From Liolophura sinensis (taxonomy: Eukaryota > Mollusca > Polyplacophora > Chitonida > Chitonidae): a stretch of 64,000 nt of DNA. The notes beneath the pieces were generated by a model that did no database searches, was not told the DNA's origin, and worked only from the letters and a program-made list of their open reading frames with translations. Below are positions 49,101-51,678 of this stretch, one piece after another. Every line of letters starts with the position of its first letter. Positions within the stretch are counted from its first letter, which is position 1. The position numbers were made by a program, and so were the translations under genes. The stretch lies in contig NC_088301.1 in the NCBI RefSeq assembly GCF_032854445.1, positions 23,534,226 to 23,598,225 of the forward strand, read 5' to 3'.

Positions 49101-50564
49101 GTCAGTCAGTCTATGGCAGGTTTTGTGTCCAAGAGTCCCGCAGGAAGTTCTGGTAGCTCGGCCAGTGGGTTTTCAGGCACGGCCTCATGGAGCAGTCGAA
49201 CAGGAAGTACTACTAGCGGACCAATCACAAAGGTAATAATGAAAGAGGTCAAATTTTTCACAGTGAAGCAAAAGTGCGTCTATTAAAAGAAGAGTAAAAA
49301 TTTTACGAAAGATCTTTAGAAACTTGCAATGTAATGACATATATTTTCTAGAAGTAAAGAAAGTTTCTGAGGCATTATGGTGGGAGGAAACCGGGACGAG
49401 TCTGGGGAAAACCCACAGCCATCCACGGGTTGCTGTCAGACCTTCCCATGTACGCCCGAAGAGGAAGCCAGTATAAGCTGGACTTGAATTCACAGCATTG
49501 TTTCATTGGTGAAAACTCCTGGGTCATTGCGCAGCGCAGGTGTCCTAATCCCCTCAGCCATGGAAACTTCTGTTCTTAGTTACCTACTGTCATGGATGAA
49601 GTTTTAACATTGGATTTGCATGTAAGCTTAAGCTGTTATGCTCTGTTATCATCTAAGCATCGAGAAAGAAAAATGTAGAATGAAAATCATGGCTGAACTG
49701 TTAACAAAACTCTGTTGTCGGTGTTTGCAGATTCGTGAGAAGAGCCAGCACACATCGCCATGGCGACAACGGGTGAAGACGAGCCCAGATGGGGAGGTCA
49801 GACAGATCATGTCACGAGTGCAACAAGATGGCAGCCGGCTGACGAAGACAAAAATCACCAGAGATATGAGAAGTCCAGGTAAATTTCAGTGTAAATGTCA
49901 TCGCTTTTGTTGAAAGAAATGGGGGATATTACTTTGGTTTTCTCCCTTTGTGTGTCTTTCCGTCTGTTGATTTCCATGCAATAACTCCTCCAACTTAACA
50001 TGTGGTTTTTGATAAAATGAGTCATTTTGTGTAGCCTCGGATGAAGTTTGATTACCAGCCATATCCATTTAAAATTTTTTGCATATTTAATCATTTCTTT
50101 CATTTTGACTGGTTGATGGTTTTCATGCCATAACTGCTTCACATGTGGTCAGATTTTGATGAAATTTTGTGTGCAGGATCAGTTTTACAAAGCAAATAGT
50201 GAAGAAATTCTGTTTTACACGTTTTTGTGAAAGTTTTTTGATCTTTCTGACTGTTACAATGTTGTTTGTTTCCTATGTTGTTACAGCAAGCAGAAGTTCT
50301 AGTCGAGCTAGTACAAGCAGCCGTAATGGCAGTCGACCTCCCAGTCGAACAGGAAGTGATGTATCCGAACCCAATGACCCAGAAGTGTTCACGACGATGA
50401 AGGCGGAGACAAAGAACATTGGGGGTCGGAATCAGACAACAGTTACCTACCAGACGCATGTGGCTCAGACAAGAACAGTTACCATGCCAACCGCTACAAC
50501 AACAACACGAACGCCGACGGGAGCCAGAACAAAAATACCAAAACTGACGCCCAAAAGGAAATGA
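1..50564 (+). CDS. MACF1: Spectraplakin gene (MACF1/dystonin/short stop family), 5' truncated, about 58-61 exons
   Basis: Giant cytolinker that in this family joins actin and intermediate filaments to microtubules and guides microtubule growth. Spliced domain order seen here: plakin repeats (1-4194), about 29-30 spectrin repeats (6022-43057), paired EF-hands, GAS2 domain, and a basic Ser/Arg tail with a terminal T-K-I-P motif. This order is diagnostic of spectraplakins; plectin lacks the GAS2-type end and spectrins lack plakin repeats. Every exon listed has AG/GT borders and the phases join without a stop to the TGA at 50562. The CH actin-binding domains, plakin domain and promoters must lie left of position 1. 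Vertebrates have two paralogues (MACF1 and DST) while most invertebrates have one, so the symbol is family-level. Coding total in the window is about 5,100 residues. Exon borders were read by eye and need transcripts to confirm. Confidence 0.95.
4195..6021 (+). other. Intron after the plakin-repeat exon (1.8 kb)
   Basis: No second exon recognised. The first 153 nt stay open in frame with the preceding exon. The rest is AT-rich, with T-runs near 5146-5165 and an A-run near 5803-5815. No canonical AATAAA was found that would clearly support ending a transcript here. Confidence 0.6.
6022..6168 (+). CDS. MACF1: Exon: start of spectrin-repeat rod
   Basis: Frame-0 exon of 49 codons beginning V-L-T-G-E-Q-Y-D-Q after TTTTAG, donor GAG/GTGAGT. 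Helical W-V-K-G heptad pattern. First rod exon after the plakin repeats. Confidence 0.88.
6514..6669 (+). CDS. MACF1: Exon: spectrin-repeat rod
   Basis: 52 codons, phase 0/0, after TTTGCAG, donor AAG/GTGAAC. Encodes coiled-coil sequence ending [10 protein letters not shown]. Reading on past the donor stays open but loses the heptad pattern, so the splice site is preferred. Confidence 0.88.
7083..7265 (+). CDS. MACF1: Exon: spectrin repeat, helix A with F-E-A-W-L
   Basis: 61 codons, phase 0/0. Contains the helix-A signature [12 protein letters not shown] typical of spectraplakin repeats. Acceptor TTTGTAG, donor AAA/GTGAGT. Confidence 0.9.
7868..7951 (+). CDS. MACF1: Exon: short spectrin-repeat exon
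   Basis: 28 codons, phase 0/0. Starts E-F-T-Q-D-V, the usual helix-B start of this family, and ends D-S-V-R before GTAAGC. It fits directly to the next exon L-H-K-F-E-M. Confidence 0.85.
8378..9688 (+). CDS. MACF1: Exon: large exon with about four spectrin repeats
   Basis: 437 codons in one block, phase 0/0, acceptor TTTTTAG, donor CAG/GTATGG. Helix-A tryptophans are visible in [26 protein letters not shown] and V-L-E-W-L-T-S-K. The other rod exons are 28-111 codons, so this block looks like intron loss or retained ancestral fusion. Codon use is more GC-rich than the flanking introns. Confidence 0.95.
10308..10431 (+). CDS. MACF1: Exon: spectrin repeat, leads to cassette
   Basis: 41 codons plus 1 nt, phase 0/1, after a long T-run and TCATCAG. 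Ends M-G-S then one base before GTATGA. Either the cassette at 11083 or the exon at 12023 can follow in frame. Confidence 0.85.
10500..10646 (+). repeat. SINE copy, 5' truncated, sense to the gene
   Basis: 3' part of the local SINE family: the G-G-T-C-G-T-G-G-G-T block, the C-C-T-C-C-C-A-C-C-A-T-A-A-T block, then TTCTTGAGTA and an AATAAATAAATA tail. The tRNA-like head is absent. Confidence 0.8.
11083..11241 (+). CDS. MACF1: Candidate cassette exon, Ser/Pro/Arg-rich linker
   Basis: 159 nt (53 codons), phase 1/1, so inclusion or skipping keeps frame. Acceptor CCTTCAG, donor GATG/GTACGA. The peptide is not helical: it contains [13 protein letters not shown] and a Ser cluster with R-K-S-S-A-D, a set of proline-directed and basophilic phosphorylation candidates. 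It would interrupt the spectrin rod with a flexible linker. The preceding and following exons also join in frame without it (M-G-S-N-M-T-E). Confidence 0.8.
12023..12258 (+). CDS. MACF1: Exon: spectrin repeat, I-L-A-W-L-D
   Basis: 78 codons plus 2 nt, phase 1/0. Helix C of one repeat (R-Y-D-I-L-G-D-R) then helix A of the next (I-L-A-W-L-D-M-K-E). Acceptor CTTTTAG, donor GAG/GTGAGA. Confidence 0.9.
12788..12855 (+). repeat. Decayed SINE tail fragment
   Basis: Weak match to the SINE 3' segment (CCCATAATAACTGGCTGCC, then TTCTTGAGGGTGGC), followed by an A-run. A second scrap with GTAAAACACCATCAAAT lies at 13329-13353. The same intron (12259-14124) holds a 33-bp direct duplication at 13484-13549 and a G-rich run at 13887-13915; no exon was seen in it. 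Confidence 0.5.
13484..13549. repeat. 33-bp tandem duplication in intron
   Basis: Two adjacent, nearly identical copies beginning TGTGACCAACC and ending AGAATTAATTTGA, differing at about one base. No function inferred. Confidence 0.85.
14125..14254 (+). CDS. MACF1: Exon: spectrin repeat, K-F-H-K-E-L start
   Basis: 43 codons plus 1 nt, phase 0/1. Begins K-F-H-K-E-L-V, the conserved helix-B entry, and ends L-S-D-L. Acceptor CTTACAG, donor A/GTACGT. Confidence 0.88.
14509..14708 (+). CDS. MACF1: Exon: spectrin repeat, K-W-T-G-L and L-T-T-W-L
   Basis: 66 codons plus 2 nt, phase 1/0. Helix-C tryptophan (N-E-K-W-T-G-L) and the next helix-A tryptophan (L-T-T-W-L-A-Q-K-D). Ends E-Q-V-K before GTTAGC. 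Confidence 0.9.
15129..15461 (+). CDS. MACF1: Exon: complete-repeat exon, R-N-W-E-K-L
   Basis: 111 codons, phase 0/0, about one full spectrin repeat from helix B to the next helix A. Helix-C R-N-W-E-K-L and helix-A F-G-D-W-L-S-D-F. Acceptor CCTGCAG, donor GCA/GTGAGT. Confidence 0.92.
15975..16137 (+). CDS. MACF1: Exon: spectrin repeat with tandem NAGNAG acceptor
   Basis: 54 codons plus 1 nt, phase 0/1, beginning K-M-K-K-E-A-H. The acceptor reads AAGCAG (15969-15974), so using the upstream AG would add one Gln codon. Donor G/GTGAGG. Confidence 0.85.
16542..16750 (+). repeat. SINE copy, decayed, sense to the gene
   Basis: Partial tRNA head (CGGTCGCTATGAGTTCAAG, a B-box remnant), CTCTCCGGCC, the CCTCCCACCATAATGCTGGC block and the GTAAAACACCAATCA tail. 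A further tail scrap (TTCTTGAGTGTGGC) lies at 16849-16880. Confidence 0.75.
17155..17321 (+). CDS. MACF1: Exon: spectrin repeat, L-M-T-W-I-T
   Basis: 55 codons plus 2 nt, phase 1/0. Helix-A motif [11 protein letters not shown]. Acceptor CTCCTCAG, donor CAG/GTAAGT. Confidence 0.9.
17745..18261. mobile_element. Non-autonomous pogo/Tigger-like MITE in intron, 517 bp
   Basis: Terminal inverted repeats of about 26 bp: the left end starts CAATCAAACCTGTCATATG and the right end is the complement of CAGTCAAACCTGTACTTAC. TA dinucleotides flank both ends (17743-17744 and 18262-18263), the target duplication expected for the Tc1/mariner/pogo superfamily. GTGGCC-containing blocks recur just inside both ends. 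No transposase reading frame is present, so it would depend on an enzyme made elsewhere. Superfamily assignment rests on the TIR look and the TA duplication only. Confidence 0.72.
18403..18732 (+). CDS. MACF1: Exon: complete-repeat exon, M-E-M-W-L-R
   Basis: 110 codons, phase 0/0. Contains a Gly/Pro-rich loop ([10 protein letters not shown]) in a B-C loop and helix-[10 protein letters not shown]. Acceptor CTGTAG, donor CAG/GTACTT. Confidence 0.92.
19362..19512 (+). CDS. MACF1: Exon: spectrin repeat, A-R-W-D-G-L
   Basis: 50 codons plus 1 nt, phase 0/1. Starts L-L-Q-S-E-I after TTACTCAG and contains the helix-C N-A-R-W-D-G-L. An AG nine bases downstream is also possible and would drop three residues. 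Confidence 0.87.
19678..19803. repeat. 22-bp minisatellite, about 5.7 copies
   Basis: Direct repeats of GTTAAAACTCCCCAAGTGTTCT with small variations (ATGACCC in place of CTCCCC). It sits in the intron and no coding role is visible. Confidence 0.88.
20084..20253 (+). CDS. MACF1: Exon: spectrin repeat
   Basis: 56 codons plus 2 nt, phase 1/0. Helical sequence [12 protein letters not shown] to K-Y-T-D-M-I-K. Helix A lacks the usual tryptophan (L-A-E-F-Q-D-S-L). Acceptor GCGACAG, donor AAG/GTAAAT. Confidence 0.87.
20881..21096 (+). CDS. MACF1: Exon: spectrin repeat before the decoy-acceptor intron
   Basis: 72 codons, phase 0/0, from G-L-E-E-E-V to A-A-Q-F-Q. Acceptor ACTTCAG, donor CAG/GTAAGG. 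The intron that follows (21097-22378) carries the 42/43-bp array. Confidence 0.9.
21494..22378 (+). repeat. 42/43-bp minisatellite of duplicated 3' splice sites, 20 decoys
   Basis: Every unit contains a pyrimidine tract, TTTCACAG (once TTTCAGAG) and GACTCTTCATG, copying the real junction TTTCACAG/GACTCCATG at 22378/22379. Decoy AG ends fall at 21533, 21576, 21619, 21661, 21703, 21745, 21787, 21829, 21871, 21914, 21956, 21998, 22040, 22082, 22125, 22167, 22209, 22251, 22293 and 22335. Units are 42 bp, except five of 43 bp. A variant with GACATC and CTTTTTC occurs twice, 464 bp apart, so blocks of units were duplicated. Read in phase 0, 42-bp units are open and 43-bp units meet TAG. Confidence 0.95.
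22379..22492 (+). CDS. MACF1: Exon: short spectrin-repeat exon after the array
   Basis: 38 codons, phase 0/0, [10 protein letters not shown] to L-E-D-M-K, donor AAG/GTGAGT. Its first bases match the start of each minisatellite unit upstream, but the match stops after about ten bases, marking the real exon. Confidence 0.88.
23199..23312 (+). CDS. MACF1: Exon: spectrin repeat
   Basis: 38 codons, phase 0/0, F-F-M-P-H-L-K-D-K to T-V-R-T-Q. Acceptor TTTTTTAG, donor CAG/GTAAGC. Confidence 0.87.
23525..23737 (+). CDS. MACF1: Exon: spectrin repeat
   Basis: 71 codons, phase 0/0, V-E-N-L-K-Q-Q-L to H-Q-Q-E-D-L-K. Helix A has L-R-Q-A-V-K-G-L without tryptophan. Donor AAG/GTAAAA. Confidence 0.9.
23949..24110 (+). 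CDS. MACF1: Exon: spectrin repeat, E-F-I-K-K start
   Basis: 54 codons, phase 0/0, E-F-I-K-K-T to D-L-N-K-K. Acceptor TTTGTCAG, donor AAG/GTGAGA. Confidence 0.88.
24268..24388 (+). repeat. SINE copy, tRNA-like head only
   Basis: Clear tRNA-derived head: A-box region CTCAGTCGGTTAGCGCGCTA, B-box GAGTTCAAGTCC, then CTCTCCGGCCG. The 3' part is missing. Confidence 0.85.
24610..24780 (+). CDS. MACF1: Exon: spectrin repeat, L-I-D-W-L-A
   Basis: 57 codons, phase 0/0. V-A-D-R-E-R-K-L then [10 protein letters not shown] helix A. Acceptor CTTCAG, donor AAG/GTTGGT. Confidence 0.92.
25015..25344 (+). CDS. MACF1: Exon: complete-repeat exon, L-L-E-W-L-E
   Basis: 110 codons, phase 0/0. F-L-Q-K-M-L helix B, Q-R-W-N-T-L helix [11 protein letters not shown] next helix A. 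Donor AAG/GTATGT. Confidence 0.93.
25965..26049 (+). CDS. MACF1: Exon: short spectrin-repeat exon
   Basis: 28 codons plus 1 nt, phase 0/1, D-I-M-V-G-L-R-K-Q to L-L-K-F-C-S. Acceptor TTCTTAG, donor G/GTAGGT. Confidence 0.85.
26543..26766 (+). CDS. MACF1: Exon: spectrin repeat, F-L-E-W-L-D
   Basis: 74 codons plus 2 nt, phase 1/0. K-R-Y-T-G-L-K helix C and [11 protein letters not shown] helix A. Acceptor CTACACAG, donor GAT/GTAGGT. Confidence 0.91.
26968..27325 (+). repeat. Tandem array derived from SINE tails, about six units
   Basis: Units of roughly 55 bp reading CAGTCAGTGATTCTTGAGTA, then GCCTTTGAGCACC and AAATAAGTAAATA. Each resembles the last 50 bp of the SINE family, so a SINE 3' end seems to have been amplified in tandem here. 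Confidence 0.8.
27385..27591 (+). CDS. MACF1: Exon: spectrin repeat
   Basis: 69 codons, phase 0/0, K-L-I-G-Q-M-E-D-I to T-R-S-K-S-L-E. The acceptor TTAAAG is weaker than its neighbours. Donor GAG/GTACAC. Confidence 0.87.
27956..28075 (+). CDS. MACF1: Exon: spectrin repeat helix A, L-L-E-W-F
   Basis: 40 codons, phase 0/0. [17 protein letters not shown] is a typical helix A. Donor AAG/GTTTGT. Confidence 0.9.
28444..28770 (+). CDS. MACF1: Exon: complete-repeat exon, L-Q-T-W-F
   Basis: 109 codons, phase 0/0. E-F-N-E-D-V start, then [10 protein letters not shown] helix A of the next repeat. Donor AAG/GTAGGA. Confidence 0.92.
29312..29428 (+). repeat. SINE copy with internal deletion, sense to the gene
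   Basis: CTGGCTTCCTCTTCGGCCG head-body junction, ATGGGAAGGTCTGCTAGCAA, then directly TTCTTGAGTAAGGC and the AAAACACCAATCAAAT tail. The middle block is missing. Confidence 0.78.
29570..29776 (+). CDS. MACF1: Exon: spectrin repeat
   Basis: 69 codons, phase 0/0, [10 protein letters not shown] to A-L-Q-Q-S-A-E. Acceptor CTCCTCCAG, donor GAG/GTGAGA. Confidence 0.91.
29853..30011 (+). repeat. Probable second interspersed repeat family
   Basis: Starts with GTGAGTGAGTGAGTGCTTGG, then GTTTAACGTCGTACTTAACA and AGTCATATGACAGCGAA. I recognise this opening as a dispersed repeat from memory of invertebrate genomes, but there is only one copy in the window, so support is limited. Confidence 0.45.
30338..30383. 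repeat. Perfect 23-bp tandem duplication
   Basis: Two identical adjacent copies starting TCACACCTAAATG, in the intron about 60 bp upstream of the next acceptor. Their identity suggests a recent event. Confidence 0.92.
30440..30559 (+). CDS. MACF1: Exon: spectrin repeat helix A
   Basis: 40 codons, phase 0/0, [12 protein letters not shown] to L-A-E-N-K. Acceptor GAGCAG, donor AAG/GTACCT. Confidence 0.89.
31054..31165 (+). CDS. MACF1: Exon: spectrin repeat
   Basis: 37 codons plus 1 nt, phase 0/1, A-V-M-E-D-L-D-M-K to E-S-V-Q. Acceptor TTATCAG, donor G/GTGAGT. The 250 bp upstream hold degenerate repeats of CTCATGTTCTCAC. Confidence 0.88.
31666..31892 (+). CDS. MACF1: Exon: spectrin repeat, R-F-W-D-D-L
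   Basis: 75 codons plus 2 nt, phase 1/0. D-V-Q-Q-K-I-N-E helix C and [10 protein letters not shown] helix A. Acceptor TTTTCAG, donor GAG/GTATGA. Confidence 0.91.
32366..32590 (+). CDS. MACF1: Exon: spectrin repeat
   Basis: 75 codons, phase 0/0, [10 protein letters not shown] to F-Q-D-E-L-M. Acceptor TTCTGCAG, donor ATG/GTTAGT. Confidence 0.91.
32675..32713. repeat. (CTGT/CCAT)n microsatellite
   Basis: Imperfect tetranucleotide run of CTGT with CCAT interruptions, in the intron. Confidence 0.85.
32950..33103 (+). repeat. SINE copy, 5' truncated, sense to the gene
   Basis: TTGGGAAGGATTGCCAGCAA, TGTGGGTTTCCCCTGGG, the GGTTTCCTCCCAC block and an expanded ATCAATCAATCA then AATAAATAAATA tail. 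Confidence 0.78.
33131..33232 (+). CDS. MACF1: Exon: spectrin repeat, I-L-V-W-M-E
   Basis: 34 codons, phase 0/0. [12 protein letters not shown] is helix A. Acceptor CTCTACAG, donor AAG/GTAAGT. Confidence 0.89.
33653..33823 (+). CDS. MACF1: Exon: spectrin repeat, K-R-W-D-E-L
   Basis: 57 codons, phase 0/0. Helix-C tryptophan in [10 protein letters not shown]. Acceptor ATTCCAG, donor AAG/GTAGGG. Confidence 0.92.
34118..34273 (+). CDS. MACF1: Exon: spectrin repeat, L-L-S-W-L-G
   Basis: 52 codons, phase 0/0. [10 protein letters not shown] then [10 protein letters not shown] helix A, ending L-A-K-H-K. Acceptor CTTTTCAG, donor AAG/GTACAG. Confidence 0.92.
34681..34875 (+). CDS. MACF1: Exon: spectrin repeat, Q-R-W-D-R-I
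   Basis: 65 codons, phase 0/0. I-L-Q-N-D-I-Q-A-H helix B and N-Q-R-W-D-R-I helix C. Acceptor GCCTTCAG, donor GAG/GTGGGC. Confidence 0.92.
35285..35413 (+). CDS. MACF1: Exon: spectrin repeat helix A
   Basis: 43 codons, phase 0/0, [12 protein letters not shown] to L-E-R-F-M. Acceptor TATTACAG, donor ATG/GTCAGT. Confidence 0.9.
35662..35832 (+). CDS. MACF1: Exon: spectrin repeat, S-K-W-D-N-I
   Basis: 57 codons, phase 0/0. Helix-[15 protein letters not shown]. Acceptor TCTGCAG, donor AAG/GTAAGC. Confidence 0.92.
36219..36374 (+). CDS. MACF1: Exon: spectrin repeat, F-V-A-W-L-T
   Basis: 52 codons, phase 0/0. [10 protein letters not shown] and helix-[11 protein letters not shown]. Acceptor TTTTTCAG, donor AAG/GTGAGG. 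Confidence 0.92.
36888..37094 (+). CDS. MACF1: Exon: spectrin repeat, H-R-W-D-K-I
   Basis: 69 codons, phase 0/0. V-L-Q-K-D-I-A-K-H helix B and [10 protein letters not shown] helix C. Acceptor TTGACAG, donor CAG/GTGAGC. Confidence 0.92.
37575..37694 (+). CDS. MACF1: Exon: spectrin repeat helix A, L-L-G-W-L-I
   Basis: 40 codons, phase 0/0. [17 protein letters not shown], ending I-N-K-H-K. Acceptor ATTTCAG, donor AAG/GTGTGT. Confidence 0.92.
38122..38288 (+). CDS. MACF1: Exon: spectrin repeat, N-K-W-N-T-L
   Basis: 55 codons plus 2 nt, phase 0/2. [10 protein letters not shown] helix B and [10 protein letters not shown] helix C. Donor AG/GTGAGG. The following intron (38289-39157) holds a less AT-rich patch at about 38560-38880, but no exon was recognised in it. 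Confidence 0.92.
39158..39317 (+). CDS. MACF1: Exon: spectrin repeat, [10 protein letters not shown]
   Basis: 1 nt plus 53 codons, phase 2/0. [15 protein letters not shown] and L-L-D-W-L-A-K-A-E are very close to what I know of MACF1/DST at this place, which helps fix family identity. Donor AAG/GTAAGC. Confidence 0.95.
39631..39825 (+). CDS. MACF1: Exon: spectrin repeat, T-S-W-D-R-V
   Basis: 65 codons, phase 0/0. K-F-Q-E-E-L-K-A-R helix B and [10 protein letters not shown] helix C. Acceptor GTTTCAG, donor CTG/GTAAAA. Confidence 0.93.
40183..40311 (+). CDS. MACF1: Exon: spectrin repeat helix A, M-H-W-L-A
   Basis: 43 codons, phase 0/0. [12 protein letters not shown], ending E-E-H-K. Acceptor TTTACAG, donor AAG/GTAAGA. 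Confidence 0.92.
40705..40848 (+). CDS. MACF1: Exon: spectrin repeat, S-R-W-E-E
   Basis: 48 codons, phase 0/0. K-F-E-E-E-L-M-K-K helix [12 protein letters not shown] and L-R-S-R-W-E-E helix C. Acceptor CTTTTAG, donor GAG/GTAGGT. Confidence 0.93.
41380..41568 (+). CDS. MACF1: Exon: last rod repeat, helix A L-M-A-W-L-N
   Basis: 63 codons, phase 0/0. [12 protein letters not shown] and [10 protein letters not shown], ending L-I-K-E-H-Q. Acceptor ATTGCAG, donor CAG/GTCAGA. Confidence 0.93.
41809..42071 (+). mobile_element. Full-length tRNA-derived SINE with 10-bp target duplication
   Basis: Head with A-box TGGCTCAGTTGGTTAGC and a B-box region GTGAGTTCGTCC, then body blocks and an AAATAAATAAATA tail. 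The duplication AGGAAAGAGA flanks it (41799-41808 and 42072-42081). Inserted sense to the gene. It is the reference copy for the family in this window. Mobilised by LINE enzymes in this class; no partner LINE is seen here. Confidence 0.9.
42352..42581 (+). CDS. MACF1: Exon: Pro/Ser linker with S-H-I-P motif
   Basis: 76 codons plus 2 nt, phase 0/2. Starts [14 protein letters not shown], matching the vertebrate position R-K-Q-P-D-V, then leaves the helix for a basic Ser/Pro stretch: [39 protein letters not shown] with flanking basic residues fits the EB1-binding SxIP motif. Four S-P and a T-P site could regulate it by phosphorylation. Acceptor ACTAG, donor AA/GTAAGT. Confidence 0.9.
42770..42815 (+). 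repeat. SINE tail scrap
   Basis: AATTCTTGAGTGTGGGGTTA followed by an AAGAAATAGATA-like tail. Confidence 0.45.
42874..43057 (+). CDS. MACF1: Exon: triple G-R-R-T-P repeat and end of rod
   Basis: 1 nt plus 61 codons, phase 2/0. Three tandem heptads G-R-R-T-P-(E/D)-(P/S), then [10 protein letters not shown] and the conserved N-K-W-Q-H-V-W-L and [10 protein letters not shown] helices that close the rod. The repeated T-P sites extend the regulated linker from the previous exon. Confidence 0.93.
43205..43367 (+). CDS. MACF1: Exon: first EF-hand
   Basis: 54 codons plus 1 nt, phase 0/1. [12 protein letters not shown] then [10 protein letters not shown] and a canonical loop [12 protein letters not shown], all calcium ligands present (D, D, D, final E). 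Highly conserved entry to the EF-GAS2 module. Confidence 0.96.
43789..43901 (+). CDS. MACF1: Exon: second EF-hand
   Basis: 2 nt plus 37 codons, phase 1/0. Loop [12 protein letters not shown] is intact, preceded by E-A-V-A-N-I-F. Ends S-A-L-R-P-D-R-E. Donor GAG/GTAGGT. Confidence 0.96.
44456..44572 (+). CDS. MACF1: Exon: GAS2 domain, first half
   Basis: 39 codons, phase 0/0. [11 protein letters not shown], then the Cys-containing [10 protein letters not shown] and I-G-E-G-K-Y-R. GAS2 domains bind the microtubule lattice. Acceptor TTTCAG, donor CGA/GTGAGT. Confidence 0.95.
45036..45153 (+). CDS. MACF1: Exon: GAS2 domain, second half
   Basis: 39 codons plus 1 nt, phase 0/1. [16 protein letters not shown] and V-M-V-R-V-G-G-G-W are the family hallmark, ending V-K-N-D-P-C-R. 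The phase-1 end lets small cassette exons or the tail exon at 49048 follow. Donor G/GTAAGT. Confidence 0.97.
45390..45800. repeat. Degenerate tandem repeat, period about 90 bp, four copies
   Basis: Repeated blocks CATCATGAGATT, TTGTTCAACATGAATCTCAA and AGTATGGTCTATG recur about every 90 bp in the intron after the GAS2 domain. Copies have diverged, so this is an old array. Confidence 0.75.
47113..47160 (+). CDS. MACF1: Candidate 48-nt cassette exon
   Basis: 48 nt, phase 1/1, between TGCCCACAG and GTAAGT. With the preceding G it reads [16 protein letters not shown], no stop. Strong splice sites at both ends. Inserts between the GAS2 domain and tail; function unknown. Confidence 0.68.
47567..47620 (+). 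CDS. MACF1: Candidate 54-nt cassette exon, Arg-rich
   Basis: 54 nt, phase 1/1, after a long pyrimidine tract with CCTAACC branch-like site and CCAAAG. It reads [17 protein letters not shown], strongly basic. Donor GAG/GTGTAG is moderate. A basic insert next to GAS2 could raise microtubule affinity (inference). Confidence 0.65.
48037..48084 (+). CDS. MACF1: Candidate 48-nt cassette exon, Cys-containing
   Basis: 48 nt, phase 1/1, between TTTGCCTGCAG and GTACAG. It reads [16 protein letters not shown], no stop. Joins in frame to either neighbour. Confidence 0.62.
49048..49232 (+). CDS. MACF1: Exon: tail, [12 protein letters not shown]
   Basis: 2 nt plus 61 codons, phase 1/0. [15 protein letters not shown] is near-identical to the known family sequence after the GAS2 domain, then Gly/Ser-rich sequence to T-S-G-P-I-T-K. 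Acceptor ATTTCAG, donor AAG/GTAATA. Confidence 0.96.
49370..49565 (-). repeat. SINE copy, antisense to the gene, 3' truncated
   Basis: Complement of the family: GCATTATGGTGGGAGGAAAC, ACCTTCCCATGTACG, GGACTTGAATTCACAGC (B-box complement) and TCCTGGGTCATTGCGCAGCG. It is the one clearly antisense copy among those within the gene. Confidence 0.82.
49731..49878 (+). CDS. MACF1: Exon: basic tail
   Basis: 49 codons plus 1 nt, phase 0/1. [14 protein letters not shown] and [11 protein letters not shown], basic and disordered. Acceptor TTTGCAG, donor G/GTAAAT. Confidence 0.92.
50287..50564 (+). CDS. MACF1: Terminal exon: Ser/Arg tail with T-K-I-P, stop TGA
   Basis: 2 nt plus 92 codons with stop, phase 1. 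Ser/Arg repeats [13 protein letters not shown] (the tail class phosphorylated by GSK3 in MACF1), a Thr-rich stretch, then [16 protein letters not shown] stands where vertebrate proteins have S-K-I-P, the EB1-binding motif; flanking basic residues are kept. Confidence 0.95.
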
Positions 50565-51620
50565 TCACCTGATTCTAAGAATGATAAATAGGAAAAGATA
50601 GCAAATGATTCTAGTCTGAACCTGAAAGACAAGTTTTCTTGTCAAGTGATCATTTTTATCAGTTTAATAAACTTTTTATTACTTTTGATTGAATATCCTT
50701 TTTTAAAAACAAGCTTTGTCAAAATGCCATGTTGGTTTTTTTCCTTTGACATTTCACGGATTACGGAAGTTTTTGATTACACATGGAACTTGAGCTACTC
50801 ATCACTGACATGATCAGTTAACTCATGTTTCAAGGGAGAACATCCTTGGATCCAAGTGATATTTGAGACGCCTCGACGAGGAACACAGGGCTGAGTTCTT
50901 GAAACTCTGCCATACCCAGCGAAAACAACTTACCTGTGCGTATCTGTTACACCAGAAATCAGAAAATGACTTTGTATTTACCAAAACTATCACATGTGAT
51001 TGATGTACACATATTACCTCTGCAGCAAAGATCCTTCTTGTTGTGGTGTGTGCATGTACTCTAAATAAAAAACATCAAGAGACCACCCGATCACCGATCA
51101 GAGGTATTAGTGTATAGTCAGTACATATATTGCTTACTTGACAATTGAGAACATTACAGTTATTTAGAACGTCACAAAAGGAATGTGAAAAACAGAAATT
51201 TGACAAGAACTATACCTTAGATGTTTTGGGGAATTGTGGCTGTAACATTTTCCCCCTGTAGTGCACGATGATGGGATTAAGACCTGTAATAAATGTGCAG
51301 GATAAAAGAGTATTTTTGTATATGGGGTAATACAAATAAAAAGTGAATGTTGAAATTAAAGTATATCCCAGTCCATATCCCAGAGGTGAAGGTCAAATGT
51401 TTTGCTCCTACAGATACTGTTAGATATAATTACTCTATTCTTCTTGTGTGCGCGCCTGCTGTGTCTTTTTTATTATTTTTTTTTTTTGACTTTCACTTTG
51501 TGTAAAAAGTACCAAATACTATATTTGGGATTTGAGTCGGAATGAGAGAGAAAGAGCGTGTGCTTGGTGAAGTAAGGGGTAATTGTGTTGAAGGCTTTGA
51601 CGTGCTTTTATGCTGTATGG

Positions 51621-51678
<58 letters not shown>

